Shown in pieces: positions 25,101 to 34,664 of a stretch of 64,000 nt of DNA. Under the pieces are notes generated by a model. It was not told the DNA's origin. It did not search any database and saw only the letters and a program-made list of their open reading frames with translations. Origin of the DNA: Sphingosinicella sp. CPCC 101087 (GTDB taxonomy: Bacteria; Pseudomonadota; Alphaproteobacteria; Sphingomonadales; Sphingomonadaceae); assembly GCF_004151485.1 (NCBI RefSeq), contig NZ_SBFF01000003.1:62001-126000 (forward strand), given 5' to 3'. The translations under genes and the position numbers were made by a program. Positions within the stretch are counted from its first letter, which is position 1. The number at the start of each line of letters is the position of its first letter.

Positions 25101-25274
25101 GCAGGAGCTTTGCTGAACGTCGGCTTTGCGCCCAATCTCGGTCGTTCAAAGCTGTTAAGCGACTTCCCAAGGCTTATCCGTTTGATCAGCTGCATTTTCG
25201 GCATAGGTGGAGATGGTAGAGAGTAAGCGAGGCTGCTACGAATACCGGCGAGGCGGCAAAAACATGAGGGCAAC

Positions 25275-27875
25275 TTGAACTCTGACAATGTCATCGAGGC
25301 GCTGAAGGTGGCCGTTGATAACCGAGCTCTCACGCCAGAGGTTCTTGGTCTTCTGCTGCCAGACGGCCGCCCGTTCGACTGCGAGGGTCAGCTTTGGGAT
25401 TACAAAGCTCACGCCCCAAGCATGCAGGATCAACCCAGTGAAGCGGAAAAAGCTGAACACCGCATCTCGATAGCCGAGATAGTGAAGGACGCGGTTGCTT
25501 TTTATAATGCCTTCGGCGGCTACATTCTTTTCGGGGTGAAGGATAAAGGCCGCGATAGAATCGTCGGGATCTCGGACGGGTTCAACTGCGCTGATCTGAA
25601 CAAGGCGCTGCACAGCTACGCCGGCATCAGCATTGAATGCCTTTATCACACTCTACGTTATCCCGCTCCGAACGGCCGAATTTCGCTTGGCCTCCTGCTA
25701 ATCCCGAGGCGGCCTGCTGGCGCACCTCCGGTAAAGCTTGTCCGCAAAGGCCCCGAGAAACCGAACGGCAAGCGAGCCTTTCTCGAGGAAGTTTACGTCA
25801 GGGTACGGGACGAGTGCCGGGCGGCTACAAACACGCACGAAGATTGGCTTTTCCTCCATTCGGACCGACTGCCGCCCGAACAAGTCGCGGGCGCGGCGTC
25901 GGTGGCGGTCCAGGCGCATCTTCCGGCGCGGGACACTGACCTCTTGGAGTTCGTTGGCAGGGAAGAGCAATTAGCTGAACTGAGAAGATGGATCGGGGAT
26001 GATCGAAGCCCTGTCCGGCTCATCACTGGCATTGGTGGCCTTGGCAAGACTACCTTGGCCTACCGCTTTGCAGAGGAGGTGATCGAGACGGGAGCAGGCG
26101 AGGTTGAAACGGTGATTTGGTTGACGGCGAAGCAGCAGACCTATTCGGCGCTCCGCGGAAAAATGGTCCCAATTTCCCGTGTCGATTTTAACGACCTAAG
26201 CTCCCTCTTCAACGCTATTCTGAAGGCGCTCAGCCACGAGATGCCGCTTTCGGAGGAGGAGCCCAGCTTTACGGAGGTGGGAGATCGCTTGGTTGAGGCG
26301 TTGTCGACCATCCCGTCGCTAGTCGTGGTTGACGACTTGGATACGCTCTCGCCCGACGAGCAGAAGGAGACCGTAGCGGCGTTGAACAGCGTCGCACTGA
26401 GGACCGTCGGTCGAGAACTCCCGCCGTCCCGCATGCTGATGACATCGCGAATCGATCAAGGTCTGCCACCGACGGCCATCGTAAAAATACTGGGGCTAAA
26501 GCGGACCGACTTCGAGGTACATCTAGCTAACCTCTGCGGCGCGTTTACCGTTGAACCATTCGTTGGACGCGATCTCGATGAGATCTTTGAAGCCTCGTCG
26601 GGCTCCCCGTTGTTCGCGGCCTCCATCGTGCGCCTCCTCAAGCTTGGAGAGAACAGGCGCGATGTTGTCGAAAAGTGGAAGGGCCGCGATGGCGAGGAGG
26701 TAAGGAACTTCGCGTTCCAGCGTGAGCTTGAGCGTCTTACGGCCATGGAGGCGCGAGTGCTCTATGCCGTGCTGCTGCTGGGCGAGACGACATTGGCGGA
26801 CATAGCTGAAGTCGTTGACATGCAGCACCGAGCGGTGCGCGACCAAGTCGCGGGACTGCAGGCGTACCACCTTATGGCCACCGCTTCCAAAGGACGGGGT
26901 GACTCGACCATCAGCGTGCCGGACGAACTGCAGTCCGTCGTCGATCTTGTAAGGACTCAGCTGGGCGCGGGAGCCAAACTGATCGAGGAGGCAGTCGGAC
27001 GGGCACACGAGCGGAGCGGCAACCAAGAGCGACAAGTCGGAGCAAGCATCCGCTCTATCGTGCGTCTATGGAGCGCCGAGCGGTTCGACGAGGCTGTCAT
27101 CGTCGCTAGCGATTTAAGGAAGAAGTTCCCGGCGAACGGAGATGCGGCGAGCATTCTCGGCGCCTCCCTGCTACGCACCAGGCCGCCGCGATATCGCGAG
27201 GCAGACCGGGAATTGGACGCTGCCGCGAAGCTGGGCTGCACCAAATCGGAGCTGCTCCCGAACATCATACGCGCAAAGACGCAGACGGAGGACTGGATCG
27301 GCTTACGAGAGATCACTCGGACGCGGATCTCGAACGAGCCGAACGGCGACATTGCTCTAGCCGCGCATTTAAGGGCTAACGGTGAGATGATTAGCGCGGC
27401 AAAGGTCCGCGGCGATCGGGATCGCATTGCCGAGTTGGCGATCGAGGCGGTTGAGCGCATCACGGCTAAGCTGCGCCGTACGCGCCTCGACGTGGGCTAC
27501 TTTAACTCTTTGCTGGGGCAGCGTTTTGACTTCGCCCGTGCCTACGTGGACGCACTCGACCGATCCAACACCCGCGGGGGTGATCGCGTACGGGTGTTTG
27601 AAGGTGTAGCCCGGCTCGCAGCTGCGGACGTGGTCGTCATTGATCTATTGGAAAGGGGAGTATCCGCTCTCGAGGAATGGTGGGGGGACGTGGAACGCCG
27701 TCCCGTTGCGGATCTAGCTGCCTGTAAGCTTCTGAGCCGAATGCTGGGCAAGCTGGAGAAGATTGAGCAGCAACTTGCGGGCTACAAACGCGACACAGGT
27801 GCGACGAGCGACATCGAGACCCGTCGGCGCGAGCTGGAATACCGAGGTGCCGCGCTTCAGACCTCGATAGGATAG
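25275..27875 (+). CDS. Schlafen/AlbA_2 - NB-ARC STAND ATPase, candidate antiphage sensor-effector
   Basis: 866 aa with a TTG start after GAGGG. Three parts are visible. Residues about 35-195 form an AlbA_2/Schlafen-like domain (E37 and WDYK 41-44; NAFGGYILFGVKDKG 78-92; VYVRVRDE). Residues about 225-560 form an NB-ARC-type STAND ATPase: FVGREEQL, Walker A GIGGLGKTT (252-260), Walker B SLVVVDDLD (348-356) and MLMTSR (387-392), then a winged-helix-like region. The remaining 300 residues are helical, TPR-like repeats (VIVASDLRKKFPANGDAASILGASLL). STAND proteins with such architecture sense phage proteins and trigger an attached effector. Nucleotide state and trigger are unknown. Confidence 0.8.
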   Translation: MNSDNVIEALKVAVDNRALTPEVLGLLLPDGRPFDCEGQLWDYKAHAPSMQDQPSEAEKAEHRISIAEIVKDAVAFYNAFGGYILFGVKDKGRDRIVGISDGFNCADLNKALHSYAGISIECLYHTLRYPAPNGRISLGLLLIPRRPAGAPPVKLVRKGPEKPNGKRAFLEEVYVRVRDECRAATNTHEDWLFLHSDRLPPEQVAGAASVAVQAHLPARDTDLLEFVGREEQLAELRRWIGDDRSPVRLITGIGGLGKTTLAYRFAEEVIETGAGEVETVIWLTAKQQTYSALRGKMVPISRVDFNDLSSLFNAILKALSHEMPLSEEEPSFTEVGDRLVEALSTIPSLVVVDDLDTLSPDEQKETVAALNSVALRTVGRELPPSRMLMTSRIDQGLPPTAIVKILGLKRTDFEVHLANLCGAFTVEPFVGRDLDEIFEASSGSPLFAASIVRLLKLGENRRDVVEKWKGRDGEEVRNFAFQRELERLTAMEARVLYAVLLLGETTLADIAEVVDMQHRAVRDQVAGLQAYHLMATASKGRGDSTISVPDELQSVVDLVRTQLGAGAKLIEEAVGRAHERSGNQERQVGASIRSIVRLWSAERFDEAVIVASDLRKKFPANGDAASILGASLLRTRPPRYREADRELDAAAKLGCTKSELLPNIIRAKTQTEDWIGLREITRTRISNEPNGDIALAAHLRANGEMISAAKVRGDRDRIAELAIEAVERITAKLRRTRLDVGYFNSLLGQRFDFARAYVDALDRSNTRGGDRVRVFEGVARLAAADVVVIDLLERGVSALEEWWGDVERRPVADLAACKLLSRMLGKLEKIEQQLAGYKRDTGATSDIETRRRELEYRGAALQTSIG

Positions 27876-27910
27876 ATGGTTCGTCTGCGCGAGAATTGCG
27901 CCGGATCCGG

Positions 27911-28172
27911 ACGTTCTGCTTTCGGCCAGTCTCGGTCGCAAATATGGCTTCGTACCTCCGCGCGAAGCCAGCTTCCTAGAGCTGCTATAGGACGGGTTTG
28001 GATGGGGTGGGACTGATTCGCGAATCGGTCCGAACCAAAGATCGATTCCCGGTGTTGAGTCGAACCCATCCTCATTTCGCTCCTGAGGTATCGCTGATGG
28101 ACAGGAGTCAGGGCGCCTGAATTCCTTTAGAATATTCAACCGATTACCTGACCAATTCGATTCCCGCTACCG
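27911..28172 (+). repeat. Terminal repeat copy 2, ending in an att core
   Basis: About 262 bp, closely similar to 42684-42947. It includes AATATGGCTTCGTACCTCCG, AGCTGCTATAGGACG, the palindrome GATTCGCGAATC (28015-28026), GATGGACAGGAGTCAGGGCG, TTTAGAATATTCAACCGATT and the tRNA-like core TTCGATTCCCGCTACCG (28156-28172). After the core, sequence resembling that after copy 1 (CTGGCGCTTCAG, TGGCCGGAAGC) begins. No gene in 27876-28443. Confidence 0.85.
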
Positions 28173-28443
28173 CCGAGCTCTGGGTATCGTGGGTCGCACT
28201 GGCGCTTCAGCTAATGGCCGGAAGCAGACAGGCCGCTTCGCGAACCCACCAGGGCAGAGCGGATATGAGGCCACGGCATGCGGGCGCATTCGATTCGGCC
28301 AATAGGAGCCTAACCACACGAAAACCAATGGCGGTGACGCGATTGTCAGGTCCACTCTCGAAATGATGGAGAGGCAGTAAGTTTGAGTCCCAACAACTCC
28401 TTGGACCACTCGTCTGCTAGGAATCGCAACGACGGAGAGACCA

Positions 28444-29127
28444 ATGCGCACGCTAATGTTCTCCACCGCATTTATAGTCCTGTCGTATACTGCCGCAGCG
28501 TCGTGCGCCGGATCTCCCCGCCCTTCAGGTCCGGTCGCTGAAGACGAGGAGATCCAGATTGTTCTGGCCGCTCTGGATAACCAAGTTGGACCTGACGATC
28601 GGGGTGTCTGCCTAGCCACTCCGCTGCAAGGTGCGCCTCCTGATTATCGTGTACACCTCACTACGAAGCGTAGTTTGCCGCACCAACCCGACCAAGAAGG
28701 CTATCGGCAGGATGCGGAGAGGTTGGTCCGAGCTTCCGAGCAGGCCATGCCGGGGCCGAAGCCATTGTCTCCCGCCGACTTACGGACCGAATATCCCTCG
28801 GCTCACTTGGCGCGAGGTTCCGATTGTACCGGATTGATTACCATTGTCAGGCCCTTGGTTCTTCATGGTTGGGCGTTCCTGGCGCTTACCAAAGCTCGCC
28901 CATGCGGAGGGTTTTCATACCGCATTTCGCTGAGGCGAGTGGATGACCAATGGACCGTCCGCAATGTCGATCAACTGGGCGTCATGGCGGGCCCGCCTGG
29001 ATGCGCTGACAGATTGTGGGATGCACCGAGTGGACTGCAAATCGAACGAATTCAACTTACCGAGTCTGGGAGCAAACATGAGCCTCACGCGCCGAATGCT
29101 CCCAACGCGGAAACTGGGCACAATTGA
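28444..29127 (+). CDS. Putative exported lipoprotein, function unknown
   Basis: 227 aa, with GGAGAG before ATG 28444. The N-terminus is a lipoprotein-like signal peptide (MRTLMFSTAFIVLSYTAAASC, Cys 21 as probable lipidation site). The mature part has VHLTTKRSLPHQ, an RGSDCTGLITIVRPLVLHGWAFLAL segment and FSYRISLRRVDDQWTVRNV, the last of which resembles the usual end of small periplasmic domains that report on a catalytic or transport-like function. Two conserved-looking cysteine pairs may form disulfides. I recognise no family. It is the first gene of the third module. Confidence 0.6.
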   Translation: MRTLMFSTAFIVLSYTAAASCAGSPRPSGPVAEDEEIQIVLAALDNQVGPDDRGVCLATPLQGAPPDYRVHLTTKRSLPHQPDQEGYRQDAERLVRASEQAMPGPKPLSPADLRTEYPSAHLARGSDCTGLITIVRPLVLHGWAFLALTKARPCGGFSYRISLRRVDDQWTVRNVDQLGVMAGPPGCADRLWDAPSGLQIERIQLTESGSKHEPHAPNAPNAETGHN

Positions 29128-29301
29128 GGAAGCGCCTACCTCGTTCGCATGATGGCGGGGTGTCGATTGAGATCTCATGGCATGACGATGCGGCTCAGCT
29201 AGACGCTGGCCTCGCGCGCCGGTACGAGCAAGTGGCTGCTTTTGGTAGCTGCGTGATCTGCCGTGAGCGACCGAATTGGGCGCAATGAGGACGTGAGCGA
29301 C

Positions 29302-29440
29302 TCGGCCAGGCCAGGGCAGCTAGTCTCAAAAAAATCTCGTGCGAGGTGTGGGGGGAAATGTGGGGAAGACACGGGCGGACGTGGCCTAATCACTAGTAAC
29401 CGCAATGGCTTACACCGAATTTGAGGCTTCCTCCCGCGCA
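29302..29440 (+). repeat. Internal module repeat, copy 2 (GTGGGG-containing)
   Basis: Matches 24958-25100. In both modules it sits a few hundred base pairs to one kilobase inside the left end. A TGGCCGGAAAGCG motif follows at 29462, with a GTCCGCTT...AAGCGGACATT dyad to 29515. The rest of 29128-29818 contains no gene that I can support. Confidence 0.7.
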
Positions 29441-29818
29441 GGCGCTGCGGCCGACGACATGTGGCCGGAAAGCGAAGGTCCGCTTGCGAGGCCCAACTGA
29501 CCAAAGCGGACATTTCTTCGCCGGCCTAGGTCGTCCAGGATGCGCCCAAGCCGGACGATCATAGTACGCACTGCAAGCGGCAGCTTCGACCGAAGCCGAC
29601 GTCGCAGTGGTCTTGTTGCCTACCAGCACCGGACGTTGATTCAGGTGCCGCTTGTCTGTTGCGGAGCTACTCTTTGGATACAGCTGGGTGTGGAGGCGCG
29701 TCGCGCGCGCGGCGCCAGTCGTCGCGGCTCCGGGGGTCTGCAACTCGATCGACTTTCTGGAGCGGGCACTGTCGCCGACGGGCTGATCCAGAGTTAGGAC
29801 CTCGATAGCTCGGCAGTG

Positions 29819-32800
29819 CTAAAGTCCGTCGAACATCGCGACTGCATGGGCATGCCGGACCCGAACAAGAACGTTTTCAAAGCTTTCTAAGGGTGTGCCA
29901 GCCGCAATGTGACGTTCGATCTCGGCGAACCTCGCACGAGCCGCTGGCCGTGATTCCGACTTCATATGGACCGCGTTCGCGAGTTGCTCCGGGCTTGCGC
30001 ATCCCTTGCGGACCACGCCACTCAAGGCCTGCAGCACGATCGGTATGGCAGGCTCCTCGCCGGCCGCGACGGCTCTCGCCGCAAGGATGCGGGCCGGCAA
30101 CCCGGCTACGAAAGCCAGGTCCGGAACCAAGCGAACCACGAAATGCCGCGCGGTCTCGCAAGTCTTGATGAGATGCTCCTTGGTACCGATCGCGCGTTCG
30201 AGGTCGCAAAGCGGCTTGCCCGCCATCCATGCGGTCAGGAGCGGCCTGATCTGCGGCAAGGCGACCTTCGCCTTGGCGGCGTTTCCGTCGATCGCGCGAT
30301 AGTCCTTTCCGAACAGCCCTTCGATGTCGTTGGGCCTGATCAGGTGCATCAGCCAGATCGGGTTCGCCTCGATCCAATCGAACAGCGTGTTCATGCAGCT
30401 AGTGCTGTCACCCTCGAACGCCCCGGCCTCGATCAGGGCTGTTAGGCTGGCGACGACCTCGTAAGGCAGGCCCGCCGATGCAGCGACGCGCTCAAGCCAC
30501 GTCAAATCCTGTTTCGGCGATAGCTCTTCGCGGCGAGCAAGCGCTGCGTTGATGCGGCCTTCAATCCACTCGGCCTTCCCTTCCAGGCGCTTGCGATACG
30601 CGGCGAAGGATCGCCGGATCAACGCCTTGGCAGGTTCATCGGGCGCATCATCCTCGCCGACCGGCAGGCGGGCGAGAAAGTAGTCCTCATTGCCTTCGTG
30701 CGCGTGCATGTGGATACGATCAAGCAGGCCGGTGATCGGGTCGTCGATTTTTAGGCACTGATCCGACTGCGAGAAGATGCTCTGCAGCGACATCCAGTGG
30801 TGGTTGATTGTGTTGTCATCGTCATCGATGTTAATGATCTTGCTCGGCACCACCAGCACGAAGCCTTGCCCGCCTTCGCCTGCACGGCCAGCACGACCGG
30901 CGGCATTGAGCAGTTCGTGCGCGTCGAGCTGCTTGAACTTGTCGTCTGAAACGTCCCAGCGGCTGTCGCCGGCGATCAGGACCACGTCGCTCGGCAAATT
31001 CATGCCCTGCGCGAGTGTGGAGGTGGCGAACAGGGCGTCAACACCGTCACGCCGCTTGAACAGCGATTCGTGCAGCATGCGCTCGGGCTTGAGCAGCTGG
31101 CCATGGTGGCTGGTGGCACTCCCTTCGACTTGGCCGGCGGCGTCCAGCTTGAGATAGCAATGCTGCGGCCCGCCCATCTCCTCCTCGACCAGCTTGCGCC
31201 ATCCTTGCTCTTCCGCGTTGAGCACGACGCGGCGCTTGGGCAACAGGCTGCGAAAATGACGGACGGTCGATTCGGCGGCAATCGTACTCTGAACAAAGGT
31301 CAAGGTCTTCAGGCCACCCTCGGCGGCGGCGGCGGCGATCGTGCCGGCTACGATGTTGCCATTCGGCGTCATATACCAATCACCGAACTTCTTCGACACA
31401 TCAGTGGCGAACGGCACCGTCTCGTCGAGCAGCGCCATCAGGGCATAGTCGTCGCGATTGCGCGTCGCCCAGGTCTGCCGCAGGCAGAAAAACGCAAAGG
31501 GCTGCGCATCAAGGCGGCTCGCGACATGCTTAGGCACGCCCTTGGTGGTTGCCGTAAGCTGCTCCGTGGCGAGCAGGTTATTTAGCTCTGTGATACGTGC
31601 ATCTTCATAAGCCACGCAGCCGCGAGCCTGGCGGGTAGGCTTCCAGGCGAGGTCCAGCGCGAGGCACGGACGGCCGGTGAGTTCGGCCACCCAGCCGGCT
31701 ATCTCCTCGGCGTTCTGCATCATCGCCGATACGAGCAGCACGTCGGCATCCGGCGCATAGTTGGTGAGATTGAGGATGCAAAGCATCGCGTCGATCGCCC
31801 GGCGGCTTCGGTCGGACTCACGTGGGTGGAGAAGGTGGCACTCGTCGAACACCACCAGTGCAACATCGGCAAACGCTTCCGGCTGCATCGACTCCAGCAC
31901 GAGACAGCGCTCAGGAGTCGTGACGATGATCTCCGGCAGTTCGAGGACGTCGGTGAAGGTGATCTCGTCGTCGAGGTCACCGAAGACGGTGTAATCTTTG
32001 AACGCATTGCCGAGGGTGAAGGCGGTCTGGTCGACCAGCGCGAGCGTCGGCGCGAGCACCACGACTTGGCCGCCTCGAAGCAGCGCCGCCGCGATCTTGA
32101 GCTCGGCCAGCGTCGACTTGCCGCCCCCGGTCGGGAAGCTGACCGCTGCGGAAACGCCCTTTGCGAGATAGCCTTTATCCAGCGCCTCGCGGTGATTTCG
32201 CCAGAGGTACGGCCGCTTCCGCGCGGCACGGCGAATGATCCGCCACCACGAGCCCGGATCGACATCGTCAGGCGCGGGAACCCGGCATAACGCCGCCTCG
32301 GCAAGATCACCCGACACCGCCAGCAGCAGCTTGGCAACGTGCAGCGGGCCGGGAAAGGCGCTGAAGACCTGCGGGCCCTCCTCGTCAAAGACGTCATCGA
32401 TTGCCGCGACTGAAAGGTCGCGAACCTGTGCGAAGATCCGACGAGACTCCGAGGCTACGTCGGCACCAGCGCCGTCGCGCGGAGCCACAAGCAACTCGCG
32501 CGCGAGCTGGATCACGCCCGCGTGCAGCCGGCGCAGCAGCGCCTCTACCGCGATACCGCTCGCGCTCGTATCGGACGGCGGATCGTAGAATTGGAAATCG
32601 TCTTCATCGACCTCGCTGGCGATCACTTCACGCAAGCGGCCGGTGGCCAGGTCACCGATCGCCGTCACCAGTCGTCCTTCAGCTCCCAGATCACCATCCG
32701 GGCGCTTAAGCCGCTTGGCCATCTCGGCAGCGTCACTCTGCGAGTCCGCGATCAGGAACAGCAGCGTCGCGCAGATGTCGTGATCGGCATGGATCGCGTT

Positions 32801-33139
32801 GATGCTGGAGAAGTGCGGCGCTCCGTCTGCGGCGACGGTCTCGGCCATGAGGCATAGCTGGTGCGCCGTGCCTGCGACGAAAGCAGCCGAGGCGCGGTCG
32901 GCACGCTCGGGCACGGTCGCAACGAGAAGTTCCTGCGCCGCCGCGAGACGACGCATCTCGGCAAGCAGCTCGACGAGCGCTTCGCCGCGCTGCTCCAGGC
33001 TCGCGACACCACGAAGCCGGACCCGCGCCGCCACGATTTCGGCAAAGGCATTGGTGAAGCGCTGTGGTAGCTCGGAAAAGTCAAGGTCGCCCAGCGGTGG
33101 CGCGCGACTGATCAGGTCGATCGTGACGGGATCAAACAT
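29819..33139 (-). CDS. Ski2-like DExH helicase, Hachiman HamB-like
   Basis: 1106 aa from ATG 33139. A helical N-terminal 300 residues precede a superfamily 2 helicase: Walker A SFPTGGGKST (334-343), motif Ia VLAPTLALVDQ, motif II FDECH (431-435), motif III VSAMM, motif IV region TFVQSTIAAES, motif V ATSTLAQGMNLPSD and motif VI NAAGRAGRAGEGG. A long helical C-terminal region follows. The size and Ski2 features fit HamB of Hachiman (and AbpB), a helicase that monitors DNA and releases its nuclease partner on sensing damage or phage intermediates. It overlaps the nuclease gene by 8 bp, so the two are co-translated. Confidence 0.75.
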   Translation of the reverse strand: MFDPVTIDLISRAPPLGDLDFSELPQRFTNAFAEIVAARVRLRGVASLEQRGEALVELLAEMRRLAAAQELLVATVPERADRASAAFVAGTAHQLCLMAETVAADGAPHFSSINAIHADHDICATLLFLIADSQSDAAEMAKRLKRPDGDLGAEGRLVTAIGDLATGRLREVIASEVDEDDFQFYDPPSDTSASGIAVEALLRRLHAGVIQLARELLVAPRDGAGADVASESRRIFAQVRDLSVAAIDDVFDEEGPQVFSAFPGPLHVAKLLLAVSGDLAEAALCRVPAPDDVDPGSWWRIIRRAARKRPYLWRNHREALDKGYLAKGVSAAVSFPTGGGKSTLAELKIAAALLRGGQVVVLAPTLALVDQTAFTLGNAFKDYTVFGDLDDEITFTDVLELPEIIVTTPERCLVLESMQPEAFADVALVVFDECHLLHPRESDRSRRAIDAMLCILNLTNYAPDADVLLVSAMMQNAEEIAGWVAELTGRPCLALDLAWKPTRQARGCVAYEDARITELNNLLATEQLTATTKGVPKHVASRLDAQPFAFFCLRQTWATRNRDDYALMALLDETVPFATDVSKKFGDWYMTPNGNIVAGTIAAAAAEGGLKTLTFVQSTIAAESTVRHFRSLLPKRRVVLNAEEQGWRKLVEEEMGGPQHCYLKLDAAGQVEGSATSHHGQLLKPERMLHESLFKRRDGVDALFATSTLAQGMNLPSDVVLIAGDSRWDVSDDKFKQLDAHELLNAAGRAGRAGEGGQGFVLVVPSKIINIDDDDNTINHHWMSLQSIFSQSDQCLKIDDPITGLLDRIHMHAHEGNEDYFLARLPVGEDDAPDEPAKALIRRSFAAYRKRLEGKAEWIEGRINAALARREELSPKQDLTWLERVAASAGLPYEVVASLTALIEAGAFEGDSTSCMNTLFDWIEANPIWLMHLIRPNDIEGLFGKDYRAIDGNAAKAKVALPQIRPLLTAWMAGKPLCDLERAIGTKEHLIKTCETARHFVVRLVPDLAFVAGLPARILAARAVAAGEEPAIPIVLQALSGVVRKGCASPEQLANAVHMKSESRPAARARFAEIERHIAAGTPLESFENVLVRVRHAHAVAMFDGL

Positions 33140-33956
33140 CGTCCCGCCATGCCTCGATCTGCTTGATCGCCTTGGCCGAAAAGGCCTTCATCCAGTCGCG
33201 CAGTTTCGGGATGGCGATGGTTTCCGCCTGGCGGCGGGCAGCGGGCCCGGGCGCCACCTCGTCAAAGCCCTTGAACAGTGCCGCGCGGGCGTCATCGTCG
33301 TCATGAGCGGTGTCAGCGGTCACCGCGACACGGAAATGCCGGGCTTCCTCCCAGGCGATCCGCTCGACCGCAACGTCGATATCGAGGTCCGGAAAGCGCT
33401 GCTGGTGCGCCTCGAGCAGACCGCCAGCCTCCGGGATCAGCTCGTTCATGCGCAACCCGCTTTCGAGGTCACGGATGCCCTTCCACACGTCGCCCGCGAT
33501 CGTAGTGCGCGGGTTCCCTGTCGCCTTGTCCTCGAATATCACCACCGCCGTGATACTCTGGCCGGTATCATCGAGTTTCAACTGGAAGCCGTCGAACCCC
33601 TTGTGCGCATGAATCATATGCGGCGCGCGGATCACGGCCCCGACCTCGGCACGGTGCGCCGCGATCCACGAGATCGCCTGGAACACCCACCCATCCCGAT
33701 GATATGGGGGCTTGTCCTTCGGCACGGTCAATAGCTTGATCGCTCCCGCCGCCGTGTCGGCGCGGGTAGCGGGCGGCCGCTTATCGATGCCGGTCAATAT
33801 CGCTGCAACATGTCGTGCCTGACCGAGTGCCAGCCGCGCGACCTTGCCAGCAAGATCATCCTCGTCAGCAATGGTCCACCTTGAGCCATGACACAGCGTG
33901 CCGTGGCATATCGGAATCAGCGTCAGAGGCATCGCGCTTCCGATAACCCCAGCCAA
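33132..33956 (-). CDS. PD-(D/E)xK nuclease-like protein, Hachiman HamA-like
   Basis: 274 aa. TTG 33956 is 8 nt from a strong GGAGGT; ATG 33932 is the alternative. The centre carries a restriction-nuclease-like core: AHKGFDGFQLKL with D122, then AVVIFEDKAT with E142-D143-K144, flanked by RDGWVFQAISWIAAH and a C-terminal helical region. HamA/AbpA (DUF1837) proteins have this size and this core, and sit directly before the HamB helicase, as here. By analogy it degrades DNA when unleashed, killing the infected cell. Assignment to HamA rests on gene order and motif, not on a database match. Confidence 0.65.
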   Translation of the reverse strand: MAGVIGSAMPLTLIPICHGTLCHGSRWTIADEDDLAGKVARLALGQARHVAAILTGIDKRPPATRADTAAGAIKLLTVPKDKPPYHRDGWVFQAISWIAAHRAEVGAVIRAPHMIHAHKGFDGFQLKLDDTGQSITAVVIFEDKATGNPRTTIAGDVWKGIRDLESGLRMNELIPEAGGLLEAHQQRFPDLDIDVAVERIAWEEARHFRVAVTADTAHDDDDARAALFKGFDEVAPGPAARRQAETIAIPKLRDWMKAFSAKAIKQIEAWRDDV

Positions 33957-34664
33957 GCCATAGCACCTCCCAAGTCATGGGCCGCGAGCAACAGCAGAGC
34001 GATACCGAAGCCGCTCAACCACTTGTCACTCCGCCTGACCTTCCTCCCCATTGTCGTAGCGTAGCGCTCATCTACTTCGATGTCAGCTTCACCGATAATA
34101 GGCGGTTTTCTACATGACGCGTTCGGCCCGTTAGCCGGCCTCGTCGAGGCGCCCCCACCAGGGAAGCAGGTCGGCGACTCCGGCCTTCGCCTTTACCCAC
34201 ACCGTCTCTCGCGGCGTGATGCGGCTCCATGCCGAGATGACCGAGCAGTCGCGCGCCGGCTGACCGCCGGTCCCGGATCGCCGATCGGCGCGCGAGGAGA
34301 GCGAGGCCGCGGCCTGGAGCGGCACCCTGGGCCCGGAGTGCGATCGGGCGCGAGGCGTCATCGACCTTTATCGGGAGTTACGGTCGAACGGGATCGGATT
34401 TCAGCATTTTCGGTAGTGGACCTTGCGGCGGAGCCGGTCTCCAGGCGCCGCCCTGCGACCTCAGCGACGCAACTCGATTTGCTGCCTGAGCCAGTCGATC
34501 CTGGGGTGGCAACGGATGGACGATGACAAGGTTTTCGACTTCAATTCCGGTGAAGCCGCCTGGTTGATAGCCGGGCCTGCCTTGCGGCGGTCGTGGATTG
34601 TGGCGCCATGCTGTTCCCGTGAGGGGGAGGGTCCCGCCCAAGGGCAAGGATGGTGTCGTCCCCG
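33957..34664. other. Gene-free 708 bp between the two defence operons
   Basis: No convincing gene. A 42-codon minus-strand frame (34051-33923) with one hydrophobic helix (GFGIALLLLAAHDLGGAM) overlaps the start of the HamA-like gene and lacks a ribosome-binding site. Short protein-like scraps around 34480-34530 may be decayed coding sequence. The hamA promoter should lie here. Confidence 0.4.

Noticed and set aside
28156-28172. Possible second tRNA-Gly gene
   Set aside because: Only the T-loop/T-stem part is present; no D arm, anticodon or matching acceptor. The same applies to 42931-42947. They are att copies.
33923-34051. 42-codon frame with one transmembrane-like helix overlapping the HamA-like start
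   Set aside because: No ribosome-binding site and it overlaps a better-supported gene; kept only as a remark in the gap entry.
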